In this document: piece after piece, positions 17,156 through 26,151 of the stretch
Layout: every line of letters begins with the position of its first letter
How positions within the stretch are numbered: position 1 is the first letter of the stretch
Source: CALVGQ01 sp031551965
GTDB lineage: Bacteria > Bacillota_I > Bacilli_A > Erysipelotrichales > Erysipelotrichaceae
NCBI GenBank assembly: GCA_031551965.1
Contig: JAVBMW010000006.1
Coordinates: forward strand, 1-64,000
Length of the DNA: 64,000 bases
Direction: 5' to 3'
The notes under the pieces: generated by a model
Told to the model about the DNA's origin: nothing
Database searches by the model: none
What the model saw: the letters and a program-made list of their open reading frames with translations, nothing else
Position numbers and translations under genes: made by a program

Positions 17156-17692
17156 ATGGAACAAAAGTCAAAAAATGTATCACCGTTTAGCAATGAAGCG
17201 AGGAATATCTATGTGATTGAGCATATAACTGATTCTGTCATTGATCTTTTGAAGCATAAATCTTTGAATGAAATATCCATTATTGAAATTTGCGACAATG
17301 CAACTGTAGGACGAACATCCTTTTACCGAAACTATGATACAAAAGAAGATGTAATCAAAAAATATATCGAAACTTTAATCAAACAATGGAAGAAAGAATA
17401 TGAAGCTTCTGATGAAGACTCCAATGCCAGAATGTTTGGCAGCTTATTTCAGTATATTAAGGATAATTCAGAATTTTTTCTACTTTTAAAACAAAGAAAT
17501 TTAATGCATTTATTTCTCGAAGCTTACACAAATTTCAATAGTGCCAAACCAGATGATTCCAATATGTTTGCATATACAAAAGCCTTTATTGCATATGGAA
17601 CATACGGTTGGATTGAAGAGTGGATTGCCAGAGGCATGCAGGAATCAGCTGAAACAATGTCCGAACTTCTATCAACTCATGGAATGAAGTAA
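17156..17692 (+). CDS. TetR/AcrR-family regulator
   Basis: A 178-residue regulator. The N-terminal helix-turn-helix spans about residues 20-65 (KSLNEISIIEICDNATVGRTSFYRNYDTKEDVI), and the C-terminal half resembles the TetR_C domain of dihydroxyacetone-kinase-type regulators (GTYGWIEEWIARGMQES). The ATG at 17156, preceded by AGGAG, is preferred over an upstream TTG-type start. It is divergent from the esterase pair and presumably represses it. Confidence 0.85.
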   Translation: MEQKSKNVSPFSNEARNIYVIEHITDSVIDLLKHKSLNEISIIEICDNATVGRTSFYRNYDTKEDVIKKYIETLIKQWKKEYEASDEDSNARMFGSLFQYIKDNSEFFLLLKQRNLMHLFLEAYTNFNSAKPDDSNMFAYTKAFIAYGTYGWIEEWIARGMQESAETMSELLSTHGMK

Positions 17693-17695
17693 TTA

Positions 17696-17734
17696 AAACA
17701 CCTCAATGTCAATTGTTGACCCTGAGGTGTTTTT
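17696..17734 (+). terminator. Terminator after the TetR gene
   Basis: AACACCTCA pairs with TGAGGTGTT, followed by a short T run. It begins 4 bases past the stop codon. Confidence 0.85.
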
Positions 17735-18010
17735 CTCTATAAGTAGACTTCCATTTAATCCTCTCAAAGCAAGATTATGATAGCTACGGTTTTTCATTTT
17801 AGAAGTCGAACTTCAAAAGTCAAAAAAAGCCTTTTGTAGAACAATGTCGTTAACTTAAGGAATTAGTTTAGAAAAGGGCTTTATACAGAGAGATATTTCA
17901 TGAAAAGATGGAATATCTTTTTCTTTTATGTTATAAATATAGTGAGATATGAATGATAATATATCGTTTATTTAAAATTAAATAATTATATATTATAGTG
18001 AGAGGTAACT

Positions 18011-18211
18011 ATGTTTGTAAAGATCCTAAAGAAAAACTATGGTGGCAATATCCATTACTACGCAAGCCTGGTAGAAAACAAATTGGTGGATGGAAAAGTT
18101 CAACAACGTGTCCTGCGTTATTTTGGTGCCGTCACTGAGGAACAGATCCCTTATCTCAAGGCTGCTTATGCCAAAGATAAACCACAATTAGTATATAAAG
18201 TGAAGAAGTGA
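18011..18211 (+). CDS. 66-residue IS-encoded protein
   Basis: A small frame inside the IS, preceded by GAGAGG. The sequence (IHYYASLVENKLVDGKVQQRVLRYFGAVTEEQ) resembles the N-terminal segment of IS1634/IS4-type transposases, which read YY-LVES-RVNGK-RQRVL. It may be an accessory frame or a detached transposase N-terminus. It ends next to the transposase fragment. Confidence 0.6.
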   Translation: MFVKILKKNYGGNIHYYASLVENKLVDGKVQQRVLRYFGAVTEEQIPYLKAAYAKDKPQLVYKVKK

Positions 18212-18264
18212 TCTTTAATACCCATTTAAAGAACTTCTTTTTCTTTTATAAGGGAGGTAGAATC

Positions 18265-18768
18265 ATGATAAAATCATCTATGATAAGACTACTTCGCGAC
18301 AAAAAAATAATTCAATCCACTAACTTCTTTACACTATCTAGAAAACATCACCCAGCTGCATTTACACGAACCAGAAAACTACCGCAGCCAATGGTGATTC
18401 TATCGATTATATCCAGGAAAGGATTGACGCTGAAAATGGAAATAAGAAATTTTATGAAACAGATCAACGGAAATACGATCTCCAAAGTAGGTTATTTGAA
18501 ACAAAGGCTGAAATTGAATCCTGAAGCACTGAAGGAGCTGAATCGATTTCATGTCCGCAATTTTTATCAGGAAGAACAGCTGAAAAAGTTTAAGGGATAT
18601 CTTGTCTATGCCGTTGATGGATCCAGTATCAATTTACCTACTACGAAAGAAACGCTTACCTATTTCGGCAATGTGTGCAACATCGTGCCTGTCAGGGATG
18701 GCCGAAAATACAAACGTACAACTAATTTGACCTCGAAATATTCAAATACACATAAACGTAGCTACTAA
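18265..18768 (+). pseudogene. Truncated IS4-like transposase
   Basis: A frame of 167 residues from the ATG with GGGAGG upstream. LVYAVDGSSINLPTT is the first DDE-type Asp motif of IS4-family transposases, and FGNV follows as usual. The sequence then changes to unrelated residues and stops; the remaining two catalytic acids are lost. It lies within the 37-bp inverted repeats. Confidence 0.75.
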
Positions 18769-18965
18769 AACTCATCACCGATTGATTATTAAAAGCTTTT
18801 CGTGTGCAAAAAATGCAGCCTCTTCATAATTTGAAGAAACTGCATTTTCTTTTTCATCCCTTATTCGCTTAAGTTAACGACATTGTTCTACAAAAGGCTT
18901 TTTTGTGTTTTGCCTCAACTTCATCAATCACCATTTCAAGGCATTTTAGGCAAGATTTCGAGTTG

Positions 18966-18996
18966 TGTTTGCCAAATGTTTGCCACGTGTTTGCCA
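18966..18996. repeat. Three TGTTTGCCA repeats at 11-base spacing
   Basis: TGTTTGCCA occurs at 18966, 18977 and 18988, directly beyond the 3' end of the integrase remnant. Such short arrays next to an integrase gene may be arm-type or core sites of an element. Confidence 0.55.
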
Positions 18997-19022
18997 AATT
19001 TTTTGGCTTTTTTTCACAATAT

Positions 19023-19243
19023 TTAAGCATTTTGTGAAAGATCCTGTGGGCTATTTAAATTCAATAACCCAACTAATGTTTCTCCAACCACTTGCTTTCT
19101 CTCATTGCTGTAGTGACCATATGTTTCAACAGTCGTAGTAATATTGGAGTGCCCTAGCCCTTCTCTAGTATCATTCATCGACATTCCATTCAGCAACTGA
19201 ACTCTTGCACAGGTATGGGGTAAACCTTGATATTTATAGTTTT
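19023..19243 (-). pseudogene. C-terminal tail of a tyrosine recombinase
   Basis: On the minus strand about 70 residues can be read, including GLPHTCARVQLLNGMSM (box II His-x-x-Arg) and LGHSNITTTVETYGHYS with the catalytic His and Tyr. The upstream part of the gene is absent, so this is the residue of an integrase. It ends with SPQDLSQNA. Nothing is recognised in 19244-19455. Confidence 0.8.
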
Positions 19244-19455
19244 TACTTTCGAGATCCGTCTACCAAAAGTAAAAAAACTTTTAACTAAAGTTTTCAGCAT
19301 GTGATATCATTCGCGCTTTATTCAAATTGCGCTTCCATCTGGATTGATAAGTTAACTATTTGATTAAACTATTCTATTCTTACTTTGTCTCTCAAATTTC
19401 ATTTTTGTACATATCTCCTTGGTAATTCAAATGTTTTATTTAAATTTTTAATACA

Positions 19456-20682
19456 TCATATTGTATGTTCTATATCTCGTCTATTTTTCATAGCAACAGT
19501 CAGAAGAATTATATTGATAATATTTACAATCATTATTACAATAAAAGTTCCAAAATAAGAACCTGTAAAATCAAATAAATAACCAATTAAAGATATAGAT
19601 AATGCATTGCCAAAATTACTCGCAAACGAAATAATTGGATATACATTGGAATAGTTTTGTTGGCCAAATAAATCCATAGTTATTAATGAAATCCCCACGG
19701 CAGAAACTGAATAAATAAATCCAAACAAAAACGAACCTAACAATAAAAGAGTTTCCGACGAAGAAGTCATTAACACGAAAACCGCAATTGTATTTATTAC
19801 GATCATGATTAATGCTGATTTAAAAGCTCCAATTGCATCAGAGAGTAATCCAATCGTTAATTTTGATATAATATTGCCAAACATGCCAAACGATACCATT
19901 AAAGCACCTATTGTTGTATTTGCACCAATAGTCAAAGCGTAACTGGGAAGGTGCTGTGTCATTCCAATTACTGAAGTAAGGAGCAAACTAAATATACATA
20001 TACAATAAAATGAAATATGTTTTAAATCGAAATATGTTTTTGAGGGTTCCGATTTTTCGTTTTGATGTATTTCCTCTTTAAAACCATATGGGTATAATCC
20101 TAGTGTTTTCGGTTTTAATGAAATCGATTGGCTTAATGCCGGTAAACAAAGAAGAAAAATGGAAATAGCCATTAATTTATAGCCATTTTCCCAGCCATAA
20201 TTCATAATAACTTTGGTGAACAAAGGAGAGAAAATTGCTCCGGCAATTCCACCAAAACTTAGTACGATACTTATCGCAAGCCCCTTTTTATCATAGAACC
20301 ATTGGTTGATGATGTACGTCAACACGACAATACTAAATAAACTAGTACCAATTCCTCGAATAACACCTAGAACATGAAATTGCCACATTTGATTACTATA
20401 AGCCATTAAATAAGTTGAAGCACTTGAAGCAACTACCCCTAAAAATAAATGCTTTTTCAAATTTTTTTCATTTAAAACTTTTAATATAAAAATACTTGCC
20501 AAGGCAGAAACAATCGAAGACAGCGTGATATGCATAATAAAAGACCCACGTAAAACATTTAAACTTATTGAGACCGGTGTATAAAAAACTCCGACAGAGT
20601 TAATACAAATACCTATTGAAGCAGCTGAAAAGCCGCACATAACTATTAATACTTTCCAATGCTTATTGTGATAATCACACAT
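19456..20682 (-). CDS. MFS transporter
   Basis: A 408-residue major facilitator with about 12 helices. Typical traits are the central loop rich in charged residues (KPKTLGLYPYGFKEEIHQNEKSEPSK) and a GMFGNIISKLTIGLLSDAIG segment matching the MFS motif at helix 8-9. It looks closest to the oxalate/formate-antiporter or monocarboxylate-like group, but the substrate is unknown. It starts 4 bases after the preceding small membrane protein gene and is probably cotranscribed with it. Confidence 0.8.
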   Translation of the reverse strand: MCDYHNKHWKVLIVMCGFSAASIGICINSVGVFYTPVSISLNVLRGSFIMHITLSSIVSALASIFILKVLNEKNLKKHLFLGVVASSASTYLMAYSNQMWQFHVLGVIRGIGTSLFSIVVLTYIINQWFYDKKGLAISIVLSFGGIAGAIFSPLFTKVIMNYGWENGYKLMAISIFLLCLPALSQSISLKPKTLGLYPYGFKEEIHQNEKSEPSKTYFDLKHISFYCICIFSLLLTSVIGMTQHLPSYALTIGANTTIGALMVSFGMFGNIISKLTIGLLSDAIGAFKSALIMIVINTIAVFVLMTSSSETLLLLGSFLFGFIYSVSAVGISLITMDLFGQQNYSNVYPIISFASNFGNALSISLIGYLFDFTGSYFGTFIVIMIVNIINIILLTVAMKNRRDIEHTI

Positions 20683-20686
20683 TTAA

Positions 20687-21136
20687 TTATCTCTTCCCCC
20701 TTATTACATTTTTTTGAATAAGAGTACCTATCCAAGGTATGATCCAGGCTTTATACTGCAGTGCACAGAATAATGAATAAATGCAGTAGAATATAACGAT
20801 TCCTATTGTAATAATACTCAATATTGCATTAATTAGCTGTATAAACACAAAAAACCTTCCCGCTACTGACAAAAGCGTTAATATAATATTGAAAAACATA
20901 CTTAAAAAACAAAACTGAAGGCAATAAAATTTTACCATTTCACTTTTCTTTTCAAATATTGTGATAATAATTAAGCCAAATGTTGCGAAGTAGGAAAGAT
21001 TCACATTGATCATTCCTAAGATCCCAGGTAAAAAATAAGCAAAAATCACAACTATATTTGCCGGTAGATTGAAATAAGATGAATGATGTTTACCATATTC
21101 AAAAAACTCGTTTAAACAAAACTTTTTAATGTCCAT
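20687..21136 (-). CDS. Small four-helix membrane protein, DUF4870-like
   Basis: A 149-residue protein with about four hydrophobic segments. The ending FCALQYKAWIIPWIGTLIQKNV resembles the A-x-x-G-x-x-y-x-iPiiG end of DUF4870/Tic20-like proteins. Function is not known. AAGGAG lies upstream. It precedes the MFS gene with a 4-base gap, and a terminator separates the pair from the PTS gene. Confidence 0.5.
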   Translation of the reverse strand: MDIKKFCLNEFFEYGKHHSSYFNLPANIVVIFAYFLPGILGMINVNLSYFATFGLIIITIFEKKSEMVKFYCLQFCFLSMFFNIILTLLSVAGRFFVFIQLINAILSIITIGIVIFYCIYSLFCALQYKAWIIPWIGTLIQKNVIRGKR

Positions 21137-21299
21137 ATTTTAATATTCTCCTTCCGTTTAATTACCAAACTGTTTTTTCAATAATTCTATAACTAGCCTT
21201 CTCAATTTATATCTTTAAAAATCAGAGATATTTTCTATCTGCAATTTCACACATTATCGCTAAAATTTTGTTTCATTGCATATTGAAAAATAATAACAG

Positions 21300-21320
21300 G
21301 CAGCAATTAAATTGCTGCCC
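21300..21320 (-). terminator. Terminator of the PTS gene
   Basis: GGCAGCAATT pairs with AATTGCTGCC, with A/T-rich flanks, 25 bases past the PTS stop on the minus strand. Confidence 0.8.
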
Positions 21321-21344
21321 ATCAAATTTTATTCTGCTATTTTA

Positions 21345-22742
21345 TTAAGCTGTTTTTTTTGCAGTTGCCTTTAAAATAGCTTTAGTTGCGATGAAACTTA
21401 CTACGGTTGTAAGTGCAGCAACAGCAGCAGCCCACATCATATATTTTGTGCCACCATTTGGATCAATAAAGAATACAAGTGATAACCAACCTGGGCAACC
21501 ACCTACAACAAAGGAACGTAGTCCCACAGCTCCTGCAAGTAACCCACCTGCGATTGCCCCCACGGCTGTACCCGCCAATGAAATAGGGTTAGTCAATAAT
21601 GCACCATAAAATGCTGGTTCTGTTACACCGCATAGTGCAGTGACTCCAAACGAACTAAGCATACCGCGTTTTTCAGCATTATCTTTGATAGTGGTAGCAA
21701 CAGCCAATGCAGATCCTCCAATTGCGATGTTAGAAATGAATCCCATACACATTGTAATAGAATCATATCCTAAGGTAGAAACTAATTCGATGCCAATTGG
21801 TACTAATCCTTTATCTAAGCCAATCATAACCATATAAGGATATAACGCAGACAAAACGGGTTGTGCTATAATGTTTGCCGTATTAGTAAGCCAAATTGCA
21901 AATGAAGCGATATAACCTGAAAACATTTGTCCGATAGGACCAATAACAACTAATTCAACCGGTACAACAATAAGCATTGTTAAAATCGGTACCATAAAGA
22001 ATGATAAAGCCTCAGGAACTACTTTGTTGATAAACTTGTACACTGGAGCCATGAACAAAACTCCTAATAAAACTGGTAACACTGTACTTCCATAACTTGT
22101 AGCAACTACTGGAATTCCAAACACATCCGTGACATTTGGCAAAAAACTTGATAGCAATACACCTCCAAGCATTGCCCCAAGAATTGGTTTGATTCTTAAT
22201 TGTTCAGCAGTTTTCCAACCAATGTAAATAGGTAAAAAATTAAAACCAGCTTCAAAAATTGCTAAACAAAGGAAAAATGTACCTCCAGAAAATTCTATTC
22301 CAAGATAGTTTTTAAATAAGTTATTGATTGCCAAGATCATACCACCTACAATCATTGCAGGTACTACTGGCATTACGATAGGAGTCATAAAAGATCCAAA
22401 CTGATTAACATACCAAATTAAATCTTTTTTTACATTTTCTTCATCAACATCATTAGAACTTACTGAATCACCAGAGCCATTATCCATCCATCCTGATACA
22501 TCTAAAAATTCATGGTATGCCTCGCTAACATTAGGACCAATGATAATTTGATATTGTTTATTCGCAGGCTTTGGAATCAAACCTGCAGAACCAGGTAGAT
22601 TCTTTAAAGCTTCTTCATCAACCTTATTCTTACTGATGTAGTTAATGCGGAGTCGAGTTGCGCAATTGGTAACGAAAGAAATATTTTCTACTCCTCCCAT
22701 TGCTTCTAGTGTTTTCTCACATAATTCTTTGTATTTTCCCAT
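21345..22742 (-). CDS. PTS EIIBC, beta-glucoside/sucrose superfamily
   Basis: A 465-residue IIBC permease. The IIB phospho-cysteine is in ENISFVTNCATRLRI (Cys27). A linker at about 95-110 leads to a IIC domain with FGVTALCGVTEPAFYG, the glucose-superfamily substrate loop. There is no IIA domain. It differs clearly from the bgl permease at 9.8-11.1 kb. No RAT is seen upstream. The nearby RpiR gene, creatinase-like and MlrC-like genes suggest an amino-sugar, glycopeptide or other N-containing conjugate rather than a plain beta-glucoside, but this is inference. Confidence 0.85.
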   Translation of the reverse strand: MGKYKELCEKTLEAMGGVENISFVTNCATRLRINYISKNKVDEEALKNLPGSAGLIPKPANKQYQIIIGPNVSEAYHEFLDVSGWMDNGSGDSVSSNDVDEENVKKDLIWYVNQFGSFMTPIVMPVVPAMIVGGMILAINNLFKNYLGIEFSGGTFFLCLAIFEAGFNFLPIYIGWKTAEQLRIKPILGAMLGGVLLSSFLPNVTDVFGIPVVATSYGSTVLPVLLGVLFMAPVYKFINKVVPEALSFFMVPILTMLIVVPVELVVIGPIGQMFSGYIASFAIWLTNTANIIAQPVLSALYPYMVMIGLDKGLVPIGIELVSTLGYDSITMCMGFISNIAIGGSALAVATTIKDNAEKRGMLSSFGVTALCGVTEPAFYGALLTNPISLAGTAVGAIAGGLLAGAVGLRSFVVGGCPGWLSLVFFIDPNGGTKYMMWAAAVAALTTVVSFIATKAILKATAKKTA

Positions 22743-23402
22743 AAAAATAATCCTCCTTTTTTCGTATCATACTCACAACATTTAATTGACCTCACTGATT
22801 TAGATTTTTAGAATCAGTTTATTGTCATCATGCAACATTGAGTGATCAGCTCAATTTAAAGAAACATTTCTAGAATATGTAACTTGCATTGATTGAAAAT
22901 ATAATACTTGTTTTATATCAAAAGCAAATCCATTTGCTTTATGACCAAATTAAATTGAATGCAATACCGTGTTTTCGTCTATTTTTTCTAGATCAGCAAC
23001 AACAATTTCTTTCTTGTGTTCATTATTATTTCAAGCAATCGTTATTTTAAATGCCCTACCTCTAATTGTGCTATAAATCAAAGCTTCAATAACCCTCTCT
23101 AACTCAAAAGAATTTTGCATTAAGCGCTTTCATGTTTTTCAAAAATATATATTTTCAAACTTGAATCGAAATTAGAAATTAGCTCTTTTTCGTTCTTTAT
23201 AAAGATAGTCTGAAATATTACATTGTTATTATATTATTATTTTTTGAAACTAAGTTTCAACTATCGATTTTCTTTATCTCAGTTCTTTTTTACTTTATTA
23301 AAATCAAAAGAATTCGATGAACACAATAAATTAAAAGAATTATGAATAACATTATTAGCATGTTACTTATAATTCTCTTTTAAACTTTCTTCACTTCAAA
23401 TC
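22743..23402. other. 660-base intergenic region with RpiR-type palindrome
   Basis: No frame here looks coding. It holds one TGAAA-N5-TTTCA palindrome (23245-23259) and several A/T-rich promoter-like stretches, so it is probably the control region of the PTS gene. The distance from that palindrome to the PTS start is about 500 bases, which is long. Confidence 0.5.
23245..23259. promoter_or_regulatory. Candidate RpiR operator, site 1
   Basis: TGAAACTAAGTTTCA, an inverted repeat TGAAA-N5-TTTCA, between the RpiR gene and the PTS gene. The same form occurs at 24341 and 25946. Confidence 0.6.
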
Positions 23403-24257
23403 TTACATCAGCTCAATTGAATCCTTGAAGACTGCGCTATATCGTGATTCCATATTTTCATCATATCGCAATGCGAAAAGAAATGAATATAAGATATTTA
23501 TAACATATTCAAGAGCAATTTCGCTTGAATAACCAGAAATTTTATCTACATATTCTTCTTCTGATGGAATGTGGATCACTTGAGCCGCATATAAGCATAG
23601 TGGATTGATCCTAGGCCCTGTGATTAATATATAGGGCGTGTTGCAAGCCTTCAGTCTTTTTGCGATCAATAGATTTCGATCATTTGTTCCATAATAAGAA
23701 ATCAGTACCGCCAAATGTTTACTATTTGATAATTTTGATTTAACAAGCTGAAATCCACGTATACTTTCAATATTTGAGTTTTTTCCAGCCCATAATAGCT
23801 TACTATGTAGACTTAATCCAGCGATAAACGATTTCCAGTTGGCATAAATATCAATATTCTCTGCTTGATCTATTAAAATTGCTGCTTTGTGAATCGAATC
23901 ATAATCAAGTGTCTCAAAAGTATCTCTTAAAGCCTGAGTTGATAAGGCATAAATTTTATTAGCTATTTCATTCTCCGAGTCATCTTTGGTAAAGGGATGA
24001 TTCGGAGCTACTCTTAAAAGTTTATCCCTATATTTGGAACTTTCCTGTGCCAACTCAACTTTAAGTGAACTAAAATTTTTAACTTTGAGCTTTTTACAAA
24101 ATCTAGAAATTGTCGCTACAGAGCAAAATGAATTATCACTTAATTCATAAATCGTTAATCTACTAATTTCTGATATATTATCTAAAATGTAGTTAGCCAA
24201 TACCCTTTCTGCATCAGTAAATTTTTCTTGAGCTTTAAGCTTATCAATAAGCAACAT
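23403..24257 (-). CDS. RpiR/MurR-family transcriptional regulator
   Basis: About 284 residues. The N-terminal HTH_6 domain covers roughly residues 1-75 (FTDAERVLANYILDN, YELSDNSFCSVATISRFCKKL), and a SIS sugar-phosphate-binding domain follows from about 120 (IYANWKSFIAGLSLHSKLLWAG, VLISYYGTNDRNLLIAKRLKA). Such regulators sense phosphorylated amino sugars or sugars. The ATG at 24257 is chosen because GGTGAAG lies before it; upstream TTG/GTG starts would add four residues. A palindrome 84 bases upstream suggests autoregulation. Confidence 0.88.
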   Translation of the reverse strand: MLLIDKLKAQEKFTDAERVLANYILDNISEISRLTIYELSDNSFCSVATISRFCKKLKVKNFSSLKVELAQESSKYRDKLLRVAPNHPFTKDDSENEIANKIYALSTQALRDTFETLDYDSIHKAAILIDQAENIDIYANWKSFIAGLSLHSKLLWAGKNSNIESIRGFQLVKSKLSNSKHLAVLISYYGTNDRNLLIAKRLKACNTPYILITGPRINPLCLYAAQVIHIPSEEEYVDKISGYSSEIALEYVINILYSFLFALRYDENMESRYSAVFKDSIELM

Positions 24258-24340
24258 ATTCTTCACCAAGCTTTCTTTTTTTCATTTTACTATATAAATT
24301 TTTTTATTTCTATTTATTTAAGCTTATGATCATTATACAA

Positions 24341-24355
24341 TGAAATTTTATTTCA
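24341..24355. promoter_or_regulatory. Candidate RpiR operator, site 2
   Basis: TGAAATTTTATTTCA, the same TGAAA-N5-TTTCA form, directly upstream of the RpiR gene and just past the end of the creatinase-like gene. Confidence 0.65.
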
Positions 24356-24407
24356 ACAAAACGGATTTGGCATTATACCCAATCCGTTTTCAATTAAATA
24401 TTTCTTT

Positions 24408-25796
24408 TTATTTTGTGACTTTAAATGCTTTATCATGAGCAAGTAAGAAGGGTCTAAGGTATGCAACTGTTGAGCACATCGGCATTATATCATCGCTTAG
24501 CTTGATTCCTAATTCTTGAATCAGGAATTCTCTTCGAGCCGTCATTCGATTAAATACATCGGGATATTGTCTTTTGATATCTGCTTTTAACTTTTCGTCT
24601 GCAATCAAAACTGTACTTTCAGCAGAGATACCATTGTAGCCACTAACAGAAGGAATAACATCTATTTGTAGCAACATCCCCGATTCCAGTTTTTCCTGAG
24701 ATCCATCATAAATAGGTGATGCCATCCATTCTTCTTCTCCAATCAAATGTCCTGGACATAAACCCCATCCATATTTAGCTTTTGGAAGTTCAGCTTCTAT
24801 CAAGTCATATATTTCTTTTCCTTCCATACCGCATTTGATATTTTCCAACCAAGCAACATAGGCATTGAAATAAGGTTTTGCTATTTGATCAAGATAATCC
24901 TCTTGGCCATGTGGCAATTGGCTTTCATTCGAAATTGCGATCCCACATCGAGAACTTGAACCCCCTCGATATCCATTCGTTAACGAAATTGACTCTCCAA
25001 GTTTAACAGAATTATTACTTGGAAACATATTTGCATTTACGAATCGAGCTCCACTTGATGCAATCGTAACTACTGTAGTATGTTGACCAAACCTTACTAG
25101 TTTATCTCCTAATACTAATTCGCTGACACCAAGTTCAACTGCATCCATCGCATCCAGCATACAATCGCTGGCAAGTGAGGCAAAATATTCATAATGGGCA
25201 ACTTCATTTGCATTGTTTGTACATCTTGCGCCATGTTCACCAATGAACACACTACACTGGTTAGTTACTAGCGTTTCATCTTCAATAATCTCAATTATAC
25301 TTTTTACGATGAAGTAAGGGACATCAAATATATGTTTGTTATCTTCAATTGATGAAGTAAAGTTTTTCCATCCAACAATTCCGACTCGTTGACCTTTTGC
25401 TAAACCCGCTTCTTTTAATAACTCTTTGAATGTTAAATCAGTTCTGTCTGGTTGATTAGGCAACGAAAACAAAGATACATGAACGGTATTTGAAATACTG
25501 GCTCTTGATTTAGAAGATTTATTCAAGTTTTCATTTCCGAGTAATAAAGTCATCTCCCCTGATTTATCTAAAATCAATAAAGCTTCTTCAAAACGAGTAA
25601 AATAACCAATTAAATACTCAAAATTTGATCCATGTTCTACGTCACAGTAAATTACTAATTTATCTAAGCATGATTTCGCCATATTAGCTAATACTTTTTG
25701 TTTTCTCTCCTTAATAGTTTCATCACTTAAAAAAACGGGACCATCTAACTCATCTTTTACTGGTTCTTTTACTGTTGTTAATACAATTTTACGCAT
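24408..25796 (-). CDS. Creatinase-like M24-fold protein without metal-binding aspartates
   Basis: A 462-residue protein with a creatinase N-terminal domain and a C-terminal pita-bread fold. GHLIGEEEWM, LLQIDVIPS and AESTVLI align with the M24 histidine and glutamate strands. The strand that should supply two metal-binding aspartates reads LGESISLTNGYRGGSSSRCG, and the third ligand is Asp instead of Glu. A metal-free hydrolase such as creatinase is therefore more likely than an aminopeptidase. The ATG at 25796 has AGGAG nearby and is preferred over 25844. It is divergent from the MlrC-like gene; both may act on one N-linked substrate. Confidence 0.75.
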   Translation of the reverse strand: MRKIVLTTVKEPVKDELDGPVFLSDETIKERKQKVLANMAKSCLDKLVIYCDVEHGSNFEYLIGYFTRFEEALLILDKSGEMTLLLGNENLNKSSKSRASISNTVHVSLFSLPNQPDRTDLTFKELLKEAGLAKGQRVGIVGWKNFTSSIEDNKHIFDVPYFIVKSIIEIIEDETLVTNQCSVFIGEHGARCTNNANEVAHYEYFASLASDCMLDAMDAVELGVSELVLGDKLVRFGQHTTVVTIASSGARFVNANMFPSNNSVKLGESISLTNGYRGGSSSRCGIAISNESQLPHGQEDYLDQIAKPYFNAYVAWLENIKCGMEGKEIYDLIEAELPKAKYGWGLCPGHLIGEEEWMASPIYDGSQEKLESGMLLQIDVIPSVSGYNGISAESTVLIADEKLKADIKRQYPDVFNRMTARREFLIQELGIKLSDDIMPMCSTVAYLRPFLLAHDKAFKVTK

Positions 25797-25945
25797 GAAT
25801 TTCTCTCCTGTCATTGTTAAATTTTCAATTGGAAACATTGGCATAAATGGAATGTGCAGTATCTTGCATTATTACTTCATTTAAATAATGAGTTACTTAA
25901 CTTTCATGCTTTATATTTCCTCAATCCTATTATAAAGAATGCGAA

Positions 25946-25960
25946 TGAAACAATATTTCA
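25946..25960. promoter_or_regulatory. Candidate RpiR operator, site 3
   Basis: TGAAACAATATTTCA lies in the 355-base region between the divergent creatinase-like and MlrC-like genes, where it could control both. No gene is seen in that region. Confidence 0.65.
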
Positions 25961-26151
25961 ATATTGCAAATGAATTAAAGTGATTTTTATAAACTACATA
26001 CTTTTCTAGAAAACTATATAATAAGCATTTGCTTTTATTGCTGTATGCTAACACAAAAATCAAACGTACTTTATCATTCTGCTTTGATATGAAATAAAGT
26101 TTTATTATTACTATGCTACATTATAAATATACAGAAAACAGGAGAAAGCAT

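Larger units (their letters stand above)
17823..18904 (+). mobile_element. Internally deleted IS element with perfect 37-bp inverted repeats
   Basis: Positions 17823-17859 are an exact reverse complement of 18868-18904. The 1082 bases between hold a 66-residue frame and the first part of an IS4-like DDE transposase that breaks off after the first catalytic Asp. A terminator-like hairpin lies near 18810-18850. No target-site duplication is evident. The ends look intact, so a full-length relative could move it in trans. Confidence 0.85.

Noticed and set aside
18966..18996. CRISPR-like array
   Set aside because: The repeats are 9 bases with 2-base gaps; there are no spacers and no cas genes.
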